A stretch of DNA of 64,000 bases. Origin: Methanocalculus taiwanensis (lineage in GTDB: Archaea > Halobacteriota > Methanomicrobia > Methanomicrobiales > Methanocorpusculaceae). The stretch lies in NCBI RefSeq assembly GCF_024372745.1, contig NZ_VOTZ01000001.1, positions 146,122 through 210,121 of the forward strand, given 5' to 3'. The translations under genes and the position numbers were made by a program. Positions 1 to 8,294 of the stretch are shown piece by piece. Each line of letters begins with the position of its first letter. Positions within the stretch are counted from its first letter, which is position 1. The notes under the pieces are model-generated. The model was not told the origin of the DNA. It was given only the letters and a program-made list of their open reading frames with translations, and made no database searches.

Positions 1-669
1 GAGGAGAAGGCGGCAGCCGAAGCCCTCTCTCTCGCACACCGGAAACTCCAGATCCTCTCGAGTATCACCCGCCATGACATCTTAAACGAGATCACCATGA
101 TCATCGGGTACCTTGGAATACTGCAATGTAGCGTGGATGAGAGGGGCGATCCCGAGGAGAAAGACTATACCGACAGGATTATGGGAGCATCCCAGAACAT
201 CAGGCGGCAGATCGACTTCACCGACCAGTACGAGGAGCTCGGCGTGAAGGAGCCTGCATGGCTTTCACTCCATGATATGATCAGGAAGATTCCAAAAGGC
301 GACATTCCAATCAGGAGTGACTGTCAGGATATATCGATCTATGCAGATCGAATGACAGAGAAGGTCTTTTACAACCTCTATGACAATACGATCCGGCATA
401 CAGAAGGTGCAACAGGGATCCGGATTCATTGCAGGAGAGAGAATAACGATCTCATCATACTCTGGGAGGATGATGGGGGGGGCATTCCGGCAGAGTATAA
501 AGAAAAGATATTTAACCGTAGTTTTGGCAAAAATACCGGTTTTGGCCTCTTCCTCTCCCGCGAGATCCTCGGAATCACCACTATCACCATCCATGAAACC
601 GGCATCCCCGGCAAAGGAGCGAGATTTGAGATCCGGGTGCCGGAAGGGCGATTTATGATACCAGGATAA
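1..669 (+). CDS. Sensor histidine kinase, C-terminal part (5' end outside window)
   Basis: The reading frame is open from base 1, so the gene starts upstream. What is visible is the catalytic core of a membrane-associated or cytosolic histidine kinase: a coiled stretch, then an H-box reading ITRHDILNEI whose His is the expected phospho-acceptor, then an ATP-binding domain with an N-box-like YNLYDNTIRH segment, a G1 box EDDGGGIP and a G2 box FGLFLSREIL. The sensory part, probably PAS domains as in related methanogen kinases, is missing. The following gene on the same strand (1514) encodes a receiver whose tail is homologous to this H-box region, so the two may belong to one signalling family. 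The kinase assignment is firm; the signal is unknown. Confidence 0.9.
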   Translation, partial: EEKAAAEALSLAHRKLQILSSITRHDILNEITMIIGYLGILQCSVDERGDPEEKDYTDRIMGASQNIRRQIDFTDQYEELGVKEPAWLSLHDMIRKIPKGDIPIRSDCQDISIYADRMTEKVFYNLYDNTIRHTEGATGIRIHCRRENNDLIILWEDDGGGIPAEYKEKIFNRSFGKNTGFGLFLSREILGITTITIHETGIPGKGARFEIRVPEGRFMIPG

Positions 670-745
670 GCAGGATCTTCTGGATATCTGTTCATGGAAT
701 AGTTTTTCTTCTCCTCCAAATCCAAAACATCTCCACCAGTATAGA

Positions 746-1288
746 TCATCTCCTCAGGATGTAGAGTTCAGATCCTTCCTCAATACCTTCCCCTGATTGA
801 ACTGTGCCGGCATAGACAAAACCATTCTTCTCAAGTACCCGAATTGATCCGGTGAGGTGCGAATAGGTGGTTGCGATGATCTGTTGTAGGCCCGGCATCT
901 GGAAGATCACCGGTATAAGTCCTCTCACGGCTTCGGTAGTATATCCTTTGCTCTGGTACTCATCAAGTATTGAATATCCAATGATTACAGTGTCAGGAGA
1001 ACACGGTGATGAAGCAATTCCACCACTTCCGATCAATTCCCGCATAGAGTGGCCCGGTTCATCCCGTACCCAGTACCAGCAGATAAAGAATGGATCACGC
1101 TCCTCTTCGAGAATGGTGATGAATGCAGAGAGTGTTTCTGCATCAAGGAGCATTGGCGGCCAATGTGCAGGGATATGGGCATTGAGGAGACGAGCAAGTT
1201 TTGCCTTGTCATTTTGATCGCTTCTGAGGATCTCAACCGTTGTCGGGATGAGATCCAGACGATCTGTATGTATCCGCGGCAATGACAT
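746..1288 (-). CDS. GNAT family N-acetyltransferase
   Basis: About 180 residues with the layout of the RimJ/RimL-like (Acetyltransf_3) branch of the GNAT superfamily. The N-terminus reads PRIHTDRLDLIP, a typical first strand of this branch. A central GYSILDEYQSKGYTTEAV segment is the acetyl-CoA binding region, and the C-terminal SIRVLEKNGFVYAGT is the usual last motif. Substrate cannot be told; proteins of this branch acetylate amino groups of proteins, antibiotics or small metabolites. The frame extends 21 codons further upstream to 1351, but the MSLPRIHT start at 1288 fits the family better. It is convergent with the upstream kinase and stands alone. Confidence 0.8.
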   Translation of the reverse strand: MSLPRIHTDRLDLIPTTVEILRSDQNDKAKLARLLNAHIPAHWPPMLLDAETLSAFITILEEERDPFFICWYWVRDEPGHSMRELIGSGGIASSPCSPDTVIIGYSILDEYQSKGYTTEAVRGLIPVIFQMPGLQQIIATTYSHLTGSIRVLEKNGFVYAGTVQSGEGIEEGSELYILRR

Positions 1289-1513
1289 TGGAATAGTATA
1301 TGTATGATCTCTTCTTTGATAGTATCCCGGGAGTGGCTTTCCGGGACTCAATAGGTGGAAGAGAAGAAGGGAGAATCAGCCCTGGCTGATCGGATTGCGA
1401 TCTATAGATCCCGCCAGGTGATCTGGAGAGAACACAACGTTTATTAAAGAGGAGGGTCTCCCTGTTCCATATCAGACATCTGATCTGATCCTGCCGGAGG
1501 AGAGGTGGAAAGG

Positions 1514-2137
1514 ATGAGTACTGCAACGATACTGATCGTTGAAGATGAAGCCATCACTGCGCTGGCCATCAAAAAAACCCTGCTGAAGCTCGGATACTCG
1601 GTCTGCGGGATTGTTCCAAAAGCGGATCTGGCAGTTCTGAAAGCAAGGGAGCAGAACCCGGATCTGATCCTGATGGATATCAGGCTTGCCGGTGAAAAGA
1701 CAGGAATCGAGGCTGCAGCCGAGATACTGGCACACCAGAGTATCCCGGTGATCTACCTCACCGCGTTTTCTGACGACCATTATTTAAAAGAAGCAAAAAA
1801 GACTGAGCCATACGGCTATCTTTTAAAGCCTGTCCACGATCAGGAGCTGAAGGCCACCATCGAGATGGCATTACATAAACATGCCATGGAATTGGGACGC
1901 CAGAGGAGAGCAGAGAAGAATGCAACCCTGATGAACGAAATGGTCCTCCCCCAGCTCACCCGGAACGATATCCTGAATGAAGTCTCAACAATCCTCCACA
2001 CCCTCGGACTGAGCAGGGAGATGTGTGTGAGTAGTAAACAGGCAGAATACCACGATCAGATACAGGCGGCATCCCAAAAGATCCAGGAGAGGATGCGGTT
2101 TGTGAGGAAAAACCAGAAAACTGATCAAATTAAGTAA
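1514..2137 (+). CDS. Response regulator receiver fused to a degenerate histidine-kinase dimerisation region
   Basis: About 207 residues. Residues 3-120 form a CheY-like receiver: acidic residues in IVEDEA, the phospho-acceptor Asp55 in LILMDIRLAG, Thr in IYLTAFS and Lys in YLLKPV. The remaining 80 residues align by eye with the H-box region of the kinase at 1-669: LTRNDILNEV here against ITRHDILNEI there, followed by matching SQKIQERMRF and SQNIRRQIDF. The phospho-acceptor His is Asn (residue 151), and no ATPase domain follows. It is therefore probably a phosphate-accepting or dimer-forming regulator, not a kinase. The receiver is closely related to the one at 56041. A GTG nine bases upstream (1505) is an alternative start; a purine-rich GAGAGGTGG precedes the ATG. 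Confidence 0.85.
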   Translation: MSTATILIVEDEAITALAIKKTLLKLGYSVCGIVPKADLAVLKAREQNPDLILMDIRLAGEKTGIEAAAEILAHQSIPVIYLTAFSDDHYLKEAKKTEPYGYLLKPVHDQELKATIEMALHKHAMELGRQRRAEKNATLMNEMVLPQLTRNDILNEVSTILHTLGLSREMCVSSKQAEYHDQIQAASQKIQERMRFVRKNQKTDQIK

Positions 2138-2155
2138 ATTATCCTGCATAACGCC

Positions 2156-2162
2156 TTTTTTT
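2156..2162 (+). terminator. T-run terminator after the receiver gene
   Basis: Seven consecutive T residues 18 bases after the stop codon of the receiver gene and before the thiC promoter. Archaeal RNA polymerase commonly terminates at such runs. No strong hairpin is seen. Confidence 0.4.
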
Positions 2163-2211
2163 GAATAAATGCATCCTCCTATGCGCACCTTCATTGTTCA
2201 TTGGAATCAGA

Positions 2212-2221
2212 AATAGTATTA
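2212..2221 (+). promoter_or_regulatory. Putative TATA element of thiC (AATAGTATTA)
   Basis: AATAGTATTA lies 33 bases before the chosen thiC start, the distance expected for a TATA box with a very short leader. Nearly the same string occurs before kamA/ablA and the kinases at 52913, 57221 and 59108. I see no TPP riboswitch core in the region between the previous gene and thiC. Confidence 0.45.
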
Positions 2222-2244
2222 GAAAAGCCCGGAGTTTTCATCAC

Positions 2245-3489
2245 ATGGGGACGATTATTGAAGATGCAAGAGATGGATGGATACCTCATCACCTGATAGC
2301 CGCCGCAGAGAGGGAGGGCCTCGATCCCGAAGCTCTCATTCAGAATATCGCAAACGGCAGTGCCATTGTGATGGCTGGAGAGAAAAGGGCTGTTGGGATC
2401 GGCAGAGGATTTTCAGCAAAAGTGAATGTGAATATCGGCACCTCGACGGTGCGATCAGATCTCGCCACCGAGGTCGCAAAAGCAGCTGTTGCCGAGCGGT
2501 ATGGTGCAGATACCTTAACCGATCTCTCGATGGGCGGGGATATCAGGGAGATCCGGGCCGCGATTTTGAGTGAGACAGAACTGCCCCTGACAACCGTCCC
2601 GATCTACCAGGCTGTCGTCGATTGCGGTGGTATCGACTGCCTGGATGCGGATATGATCATTGATACTCTCAGAAGACAGGCAGCAGAAGGGGTGAGCTCG
2701 TTTGTCCTTCACATGACAGACAAAAAGACACTCGAAGCCCTCCGGAGGAGCCAGAGGGTTCTCGGTGTTGTCTCAAAAGGCGGATCCATGACCGCGGGAT
2801 ATATGCTCCATACCGGTTGTAAAAACCCGTTTCTCGAATATTTTGACGAGGTGATGGAGATCGCCCGGAAACACGAGATCGTCATCTCACTGGGAAATAC
2901 CATGCGGGGCGGGAGCATCGTGGATGGCGGGGATGCCGCCGCCGCGGTTGAGCGGAAACAGAATATCGATATTGCAGACTGCTGCCACGAGCATGGTGTC
3001 CAGGTGATCGTGGAAGGCTGCGGCGGCCATGTCAGGATCGACCGCATCCCCTTATGTGTACGGCTCTACAAGGATGCTGCCCCCTACCCACTCTTCGTTG
3101 CAGGGCCGCTTGCCACCGATCGGGCAGTCGGGCACGACGAGATCGCAGGAGCAATCGGGGCATCCGTTGCAGTCTCTGCCGGTGCTGACTATCTCTGTGC
3201 GATTACCCCTGCCGAACATATCGGCCTCCCGACCGAAGAAGAGGTGAGGCAGGGGCTGATCGCCTTTAAGATAGCGGCCCATATCGGAGATACCGTCAGG
3301 TTCGGATCAGATGAAGCCGATGCCACACTCTCGTCATGCAGGGCAGAGCTTGACTGGAAGGGCCAGATCGAAGCTGCGATCGATCCCGACGGACTCAGTG
3401 CACGGGTTCCTGATGCAGGCCCCTGCTCGATGTGCGGCGATTACTGCGCTATCAAGATCATGCGGGAGTACCTCTCCCGAAGCGATTAG
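2245..3489 (+). CDS. thiC: Phosphomethylpyrimidine synthase ThiC
   Basis: Radical-SAM enzyme that rearranges aminoimidazole ribotide to hydroxymethylpyrimidine phosphate in thiamine synthesis. About 414 residues, the short archaeal form. Family signatures are IGTSTVRSDLATEV, ALTDLSMGGDI-like ADTLTDLSMGGDIREI, VPIYQAV, SLGNTMRGGSI, VEGCGGHVRIDRI and AGADYLCAITPAEHIGLP. The C-terminal cluster motif is CSMCGDYCAIK, a CX2CX3C spacing, where the bacterial enzyme has CX2CX4C. The frame is open to a TTG at 2161, but the conserved sequence begins at the ATG at 2245, preceded by GGAG. The 3' end overlaps the convergent DUF362 gene by four bases. Confidence 0.95.
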   Translation: MGTIIEDARDGWIPHHLIAAAEREGLDPEALIQNIANGSAIVMAGEKRAVGIGRGFSAKVNVNIGTSTVRSDLATEVAKAAVAERYGADTLTDLSMGGDIREIRAAILSETELPLTTVPIYQAVVDCGGIDCLDADMIIDTLRRQAAEGVSSFVLHMTDKKTLEALRRSQRVLGVVSKGGSMTAGYMLHTGCKNPFLEYFDEVMEIARKHEIVISLGNTMRGGSIVDGGDAAAAVERKQNIDIADCCHEHGVQVIVEGCGGHVRIDRIPLCVRLYKDAAPYPLFVAGPLATDRAVGHDEIAGAIGASVAVSAGADYLCAITPAEHIGLPTEEEVRQGLIAFKIAAHIGDTVRFGSDEADATLSSCRAELDWKGQIEAAIDPDGLSARVPDAGPCSMCGDYCAIKIMREYLSRSD

Positions 3490-4592
3490 ATCCGGATCAG
3501 TTCGTACTCTGATGTACCAAGGCCGATCCGCTCTCCATGGGAGATCTGCGTCCTGATGGGGATCTCGGGCCAGACTCCCGCAAACTTATCCTCGCCGGGG
3601 GCATGATGCGTGGCAAGCCGGGTTCCGGCAAACCCCTGCTGGCCGTCGATTAAATCCAGGCTTGCAGCATCGATTGCCACCGGATCTGCTGATGCGAGAA
3701 TTCCGATATCAGGCACAATCGGCCGGTCGCTGAAGGGGGCACAGTCGCAGTCGGGGGTAATCCTGAGAAGGAAGTTCAGGTACAGCACCTTCTCCGGGAA
3801 GAGGGAGGCGGCACCGAGGGCATATTCGGCAAGACGTTCCGAGAGGTGCGCTGCATCACGCTCGTAATCAAAGTAGATTGCAGATTCAGGGCAGGTCAGA
3901 ACGCAGATACCGCACCCGATACAGTTGTCGGGATCAACATGAGCTGCACCTTCAAAGGTGATCGCCTTTTCGGGGCAGGACGAGACGCAGCCCCCGCAGC
4001 CCTCGCAGTCGTCCTCCCTGACGATTGCGGGCATTGCACGGTGCTGCTCCCGTTTTCCGGCTGCGGATGCACATCCCATCGCGAGGTTCTTGATCGCTCC
4101 CCCAAACCCGGCGACCGCATGACCCTTCACATGCGAGACGACGATCAAAGCATCCGCATCAGCAATCCCAGCAGCAATCCGGGTCTCCTTCAGGTGTACG
4201 CCCGGAATTTCGATCACCACATCGTTCTTTGACCGCAGGCCGTCTGCGATGAAGACGGGAGCGCCGATCACCTCAGATCCAAACCCGTGCCGGATCGCAA
4301 GCGCGAGATGGGAGACGGCATCATGCCTCATCCCCCGATAGAGGGTGTTTGTATCGGTGACAAACGGCACCCCGCCCGCCTCCTTCACCTTTGTAACAAC
4401 CTGCCGGATATAGAGCGGCGAGACGAAGCTGTCGCACCCCTCCTCACCGAAATGCGTCTTCACGGCGACAAGGACCTGCTTTGGGATTATATCCTTTAGC
4501 CCTGCCGCATCAAGGAGCCGCAGCACCTTTCCCTGGAGGCTCTCGCCACAACATCCCGCCTCAGAAGAGACGAACCACACCTTAACAGCCAT
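3486..4592 (-). CDS. DUF362 protein with two [4Fe-4S] ferredoxin motifs
   Basis: About 368 residues. A DUF362 domain (roughly residues 1-190 and the C-terminal part) is interrupted at about 190-250 by a bacterial-type 2[4Fe-4S] ferredoxin module with CEGCGGCVSSCP and CIGCGICVLTCP, each a CX2CX2CX3CP motif. Conserved DUF362 strings include VAVKTHFGEEG near the N-terminus, VVSHVKGHAVAGFGGAIKNL in the middle and DPVAIDAASLDLI near the end. It should be a cytosolic iron-sulfur protein in electron transfer or redox chemistry; the reaction is unknown for most members. The frame is open 22 codons further upstream, but MAVKVWFVSSEAG at 4592 is the natural start. It is convergent with thiC. Confidence 0.85.
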   Translation of the reverse strand: MAVKVWFVSSEAGCCGESLQGKVLRLLDAAGLKDIIPKQVLVAVKTHFGEEGCDSFVSPLYIRQVVTKVKEAGGVPFVTDTNTLYRGMRHDAVSHLALAIRHGFGSEVIGAPVFIADGLRSKNDVVIEIPGVHLKETRIAAGIADADALIVVSHVKGHAVAGFGGAIKNLAMGCASAAGKREQHRAMPAIVREDDCEGCGGCVSSCPEKAITFEGAAHVDPDNCIGCGICVLTCPESAIYFDYERDAAHLSERLAEYALGAASLFPEKVLYLNFLLRITPDCDCAPFSDRPIVPDIGILASADPVAIDAASLDLIDGQQGFAGTRLATHHAPGEDKFAGVWPEIPIRTQISHGERIGLGTSEYELIRI

Positions 4593-4911
4593 GAGAAAAG
4601 ATGGGGCGTTCATGGGAGAAGATACTTGGGGGCAGCGGGATGGCAAATTGAGAACCAAAATAACTTACAATCATCGTATATTTCCCCAATTACATCAGGG
4701 CGAATATTTGAAAAATGCAGTTTATTCGGATTATTTTCTGGATATGAGTCCAAATGATGTTTTAAATTTCCCCAATTAATCCCCAACTGATCCCCAATAC
4801 TCCCAATGATACGAAGAAGAGAGTTGTTAATGTAATGGTCAGCTATTCAATATCCAAACCAGCCATATTCATCACCGCTCAGGATAATCATACCCATGCA
4901 AGGGGGATGTC
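4593..4911. other. Intergenic region with phased TCCCCAA repeats
   Basis: A 319-base gap between divergent genes. It is AT-rich with four direct repeats of TCCC(C)AA at 4769, 4780, 4791 and 4801, and one outlier at 4683. A short open frame through it (4591-4779) has no features of a gene. It probably carries the promoters of both flanking genes. Confidence 0.5.
4769..4807 (+). repeat. Four helically phased TCCCCAA direct repeats
   Basis: TCCCCAATTAA, TCCCCAACTGA, TCCCCAATAC and TCCCAATGAT follow each other with steps of 11, 11 and 10 bases, one DNA turn each. A fifth copy, TCCCCAAT, lies at 4683, 86 bases upstream. Such spacing is typical of tandem binding sites for one protein. Their target could be either flanking gene. 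Confidence 0.55.
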
Positions 4912-5520
4912 ATGAGAAGAGTCTTTTCAACGGTTTACCAGTTCAAAATCGAGCTCCTTGAGATCAAGCCATCCATCTGGCGGAGGGTGCAGATCGCATC
5001 AACCAGCAGTTTCCGCGATCTCCACTATGCCATCGTCGATTCGTTTGGATGGGAGGATTATCACCTCCATGATTTCCTTATCAGGGATCCATATAGCGGA
5101 GAAGAAAAGCTGATCACCGATATGACAAACGAATTGCCGGAAGGCCAGGTGGTCTGTTATGATGAGCGGAAGGAGAAGATCAGGTGGCATTTCCGAAAGC
5201 CCGGCAGGACAGCCCTGCATGAATATGATTTCGGAGATGACTGGCATCACAGGGTCGTCTTTGAGGAGGAGCTTCCTCGAGAGGGGGAGGGGATGTATCC
5301 CCGGTGTATTGACGGGCGGCGCCATTGCCCGCCTGAGGATATAGGAGGTGTAGGGGGATATGCAGAGTTTCTCCGTGCCATGGCAAATCCCCGGCATAAA
5401 GAGCACACATCCTACAAGGAATGGTGGGGGGGACCATTCGATCCCGAGGAGTTCGATCCGGCGAAGGTCAGGTTCCGGGATCCGGTCTACCCAGAGAGGT
5501 TCATCGATGATTACTGGTGA
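4912..5520 (+). CDS. Plasmid pRiA4b ORF-3 family protein
   Basis: About 202 residues. Begins with VYQFKIELLEIKPSIWRRV followed by FRDLHYAIVDSFGWEDYHLHDF, the hallmark of the pRiA4b ORF-3 / IS1096 passenger-like family, and later YDFGDDWHHRVVFEEEL and YPRCIDGRRHCPPEDIGG. These proteins are common in bacteria and archaea, often near mobile elements, and have no established function. It starts at an ATG preceded by AAGGGGGAT, a good ribosome binding site. It stands alone between a divergent DUF362 gene and the disrupted racemase. No transposon ends were seen around it. Confidence 0.85.
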   Translation: MRRVFSTVYQFKIELLEIKPSIWRRVQIASTSSFRDLHYAIVDSFGWEDYHLHDFLIRDPYSGEEKLITDMTNELPEGQVVCYDERKEKIRWHFRKPGRTALHEYDFGDDWHHRVVFEEELPREGEGMYPRCIDGRRHCPPEDIGGVGGYAEFLRAMANPRHKEHTSYKEWWGGPFDPEEFDPAKVRFRDPVYPERFIDDYW

Positions 5521-5656
5521 TGGGGGGTTTGGGTGAAGCCTCTGAGATACGTACGCATTTCAGCAATCATTAGTCAAATGAGAACCTTTTTTCTCGAATA
5601 TAAATAGACACTACAGATACGTGATATATACCACTGAGGCATCCTGATGATTCGAA

Positions 5657-6591
5657 ATGATCACTGTGAACCACACTCCCATCCACAGACCCGGCACCCC
5701 TCTGCGGCCGGATTCCCCCCTTCCACTTTCCGTACATGTTCTCCTCCTCGCTCTCGTCCTCACCCTCGTTGTGTCGGGCTGTGTTGCTCCTGCCTCTGAC
5801 CCAACCCCTATCCCTGCCACTATCCCTCCCTCTTCGCCTCAGGATACCCCTGTAATCCACCACCCGCAGGATCAGAAGATGAAGACAATCGGCATGATCG
5901 GGGGGATCAGCTGGGTCTCGTCTGCTGAATACTACCGGATGATGAACCAGATGGTGCAGGACGAATACGGCGAGCAGAACTCGGCTCATATCCTGCTGTA
6001 CTCGATCGAGTTTGGAGATTTTCAAAACAGGAACGGCTTGCCGATGAAGGAGACTGGGAAGGTCTCACGATGATTATGGTTGATGCAGCAGAGCGGCTTG
6101 AACGCGGCGGTGCAGACTGCATTATCATCTGCTCAAATACTATGCATTCAACAATCCCTGCTATCGAAGCGGCAGTCGATATTCCGATCATCAGCATCAT
6201 CGATGAGACGGGCAGAAAGGTGCGGGAGAAGAATATCACAACCGTCGGCCTCATCGGCACAAAGAAGACAATGGCTTCGGAATTTTACAAGGAGCGGCTG
6301 AGAGAAGAGTTCGGCCTCATTGTGCTCGTTCCGGATATGGCTGACCAGGAGATCGTCAATACCGTCATCTTCGATGAGCTCTGTGTGGATTACATCAATC
6401 CGGAATCAAAGGAAGAGTATACGAGGATCATCAGAAGCCTCATCGAAGAAGGTGCAGAAGGGATCATCCTCGGCTGTACCGAAATCCCCATGTTAATCAG
6501 CCAGGAGGATGTAGACGTTTTAGTCTTTGATACAACCCGGATCCATGCAGAGGCTGCGGTCAGGTATGCATTGAATCATACTCCGGCTTGA
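5657..6591 (+). pseudogene. Aspartate/glutamate racemase with lipoprotein-like leader, disrupted by a frameshift
   Basis: Two overlapping frames together make one racemase. The first (5657-6073) starts with a lipoprotein-type signal, LLLALVLTLVVSGC, and a Pro/Thr/Ser-rich spacer of about 40 residues, then enters the racemase fold at MKTIGMIGGISW. Homology leaves this frame near 6030-6034 and continues in the other frame, reading RLADEGDWEGLTMIMV and onward to 6591; one missing base in AGGAACGG would explain it. Both catalytic cysteines (CSNTMH and GCTEIPML) are in the second part. An ATG at 5879 would give a leaderless cytosolic enzyme. It could be a pseudogene, a sequencing error or, less likely, a recoding site. 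Homologues interconvert L- and D-aspartate or glutamate. Confidence 0.75.
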
Positions 6592-6711
6592 GGAGGCATT
6601 AACCCCCCACTTCTCTTTGATGAAGGCAATACTTTAAGTAACTCTGGAATCCATACTTTAGCAGATACTCGCGCGATGGATGCCTGGTGGCCACCATTAT
6701 GATATTCAAAC

Positions 6712-7044
6712 GTGGGGGAGAAAGAGGTAGATTTTCTGACTGATAACAATAAACGAACCGGAGAACCAGAAGGGGTTGTACGTGTACGAATTCCGAACAG
6801 ACGCTTAAAAGAACAGTTTGCTATTGCTGATCTGATGCTTGGGTCAAACCATATCCGTGTCAGGTGCGGCGATGGCGTCACCCGGATGGGCAGGATCAAA
6901 GGCAAGATCAAGAAGCGTGTCTGGATCCGCGAAGGTGATATCTTAATCGTTATCCCCTGGTCATTCCAGGATGAAAAGGCCGACATCATCTACCGGTACA
7001 CAAAACCCCAGGTAGACTGGCTCAGGGCACACAACTACCTCTGA
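6712..7044 (+). CDS. eif1A: Translation initiation factor aIF-1A
   Basis: About 110 residues, the full length of archaeal IF-1A. The OB fold is clear: VVRVRIPNRRLKEQFAIAD, MLGSNHIRVRCGDGVTRMGRIKGKIKKRVWIREGDILIVIPW, and the conserved end DIIYRYTKPQVDWLRAH. It binds the A site of the 30S subunit during start-codon selection. The start is a GTG at 6712; the only nearby ATG (6700) is in another frame that stops quickly. No canonical Shine-Dalgarno sequence is seen, so a leaderless or near-leaderless message is possible. Confidence 0.95.
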   Translation: MGEKEVDFLTDNNKRTGEPEGVVRVRIPNRRLKEQFAIADLMLGSNHIRVRCGDGVTRMGRIKGKIKKRVWIREGDILIVIPWSFQDEKADIIYRYTKPQVDWLRAHNYL

Positions 7045-7094
7045 AACCACTCTAACTATTCATTTTTGCTCTTCTTTTATATGCCTGTTGCCGT

Positions 7095-7856
7095 TTAAAG
7101 ACCAGTTATTTCAATGAGCGTCTCCTGAATAACGAGTTTATATGCCGAGGGATGGCTGTAGATCTCGTCACTCTCCCGCACCATTCCAAGCCTTCCGGTC
7201 ATATAGTTCCCCCAGGCAACCAGATAATCATGATCGGGGGAGAGAGCAACATAGCGGATCTCAATAGAGCCGGGTGCAACATCATACTCGGTCGTTATCT
7301 TCCCCACCGGATCGCTCTTCATCTCGATCCTCCCGACACCGGCAAGCGATCGCTCACTCCCGGTACTGATCATAATAAACGAGAGGATCAGCATCCCCTG
7401 GGAATCATCATAGTACCAGCGTGGCTCGGCGAGCATCGCCGATCCAATGCCCTTCTCCGGACGGGTAAAGACGGCACCGTTCTCGATTGCGATCCTGGTA
7501 GAATCGAGATCCGAAACGTACCGGATCTGCCCGGTCTCATATGCGGGAAGTGAGACGAGTTCCCCGACTGGTGTGCGGTATGAGACAGAAAAGCTCCCGG
7601 ACTCACCAGTCACAAAGAGGACACCCCCCTGCACCTGCAACGCCGTCTCCTTGTAGGGAACCATCTTGTAACTGAGCGACTTCTGATCATTCTGGAGCAC
7701 GATCATCGTCTGCTCCATGTTGCGTATATCAGCGCTCCCCTGGCCAGCAAGGAGGAGAGGGAAGCCATATAAGACGACGATCGCAATCCCGATCACCACG
7801 ATCGAGAAGATCAGGATAAAACCGATCGCCTCAGATACGCCGTCATCGTTCTTCAC
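7095..7856 (-). CDS. Pilin/archaellin-like secreted or membrane protein (last gene of operon)
   Basis: About 253 residues. The N-terminus MKNDDGVSEAIGFILIFSIV is a class III (type IV pilin-like) signal: short charged leader, Gly-Val at the cleavage region, then Ser-Glu and one hydrophobic helix. The rest is predicted to be extracellular beta-rich sequence. It resembles the large pilin-like DUF families (DUF7289-like) found in methanogens and haloarchaea. It follows the previous gene by three bases, at the end of a minus-strand series of five membrane-anchored genes and a lipoprotein gene. No assembly ATPase or prepilin peptidase is in the window. Family placement is by eye. Confidence 0.7.
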   Translation of the reverse strand: MKNDDGVSEAIGFILIFSIVVIGIAIVVLYGFPLLLAGQGSADIRNMEQTMIVLQNDQKSLSYKMVPYKETALQVQGGVLFVTGESGSFSVSYRTPVGELVSLPAYETGQIRYVSDLDSTRIAIENGAVFTRPEKGIGSAMLAEPRWYYDDSQGMLILSFIMISTGSERSLAGVGRIEMKSDPVGKITTEYDVAPGSIEIRYVALSPDHDYLVAWGNYMTGRLGMVRESDEIYSHPSAYKLVIQETLIEITGL

Positions 7857-7859
7857 TGG

Positions 7860-8294
7860 TCAGACACCTCCCGAATCATAGATAACCCGGTTCACTCCGC
7901 CGCCTGTCGTCGTTCCCCTCACCGCCCGTGTCGCCCCGATCCCGGCAAGAGAGATGACAGTCTCGGTCCGATCACCTACCACCAGGATCTCCTGGTCAAC
8001 CCCGGATCGCCGGACCGTGATGATATACCCTTCCCCAAGGACATCATATGGGATATCGATATCGGAGACAATTGAGCCGTTCACCGGGGCGAGCGTGTAG
8101 ATATCGACGATCCGAACCGACATCCCGTTCCCGATATCAACATAATTGTGGTACGTGAACCGCTCTGCCGGTTTCACCATCAGGGCATCATTTGCAGAGA
8201 TCATCACCGTCACCAGGAGTACCATCAGGACACCGGTGATGATGATGTAGCCGATCAGGTTTGAAACCGCATCAGACGAGGAGGGTCTCTTCAT
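7860..8294 (-). CDS. Small pilin-like membrane protein
   Basis: About 144 residues. The N-terminus reads MKRPSSSDAVSNLIGYII followed by a hydrophobic helix (ITGVLMVLLVTVMISAND), again pilin-like: a short polar leader, then SNLIGY and one transmembrane segment. The C-terminal region is short, with several hydrophobic strands and a Gly/Thr-rich end. It overlaps the upstream gene (8272-8631) by 23 bases and is followed after three bases by the large pilin-like gene. It resembles DUF7266-type proteins of archaeal pilus-like operons; I cannot confirm this by search. Probable role: minor subunit of a surface filament or secretion pseudopilus. Confidence 0.7.
   Translation of the reverse strand: MKRPSSSDAVSNLIGYIIITGVLMVLLVTVMISANDALMVKPAERFTYHNYVDIGNGMSVRIVDIYTLAPVNGSIVSDIDIPYDVLGEGYIITVRRSGVDQEILVVGDRTETVISLAGIGATRAVRGTTTGGGVNRVIYDSGGV

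Noticed and set aside
2138..2244. TPP riboswitch before thiC
   Set aside because: I looked for the conserved CUGAGA-type cores and found none; the gap is also too short for a full TPP aptamer with a leader.
4591..4779. 62-codon plus-strand frame before the pRiA4b gene
   Set aside because: Low coding quality and AT-rich promoter-like sequence; no conserved features.
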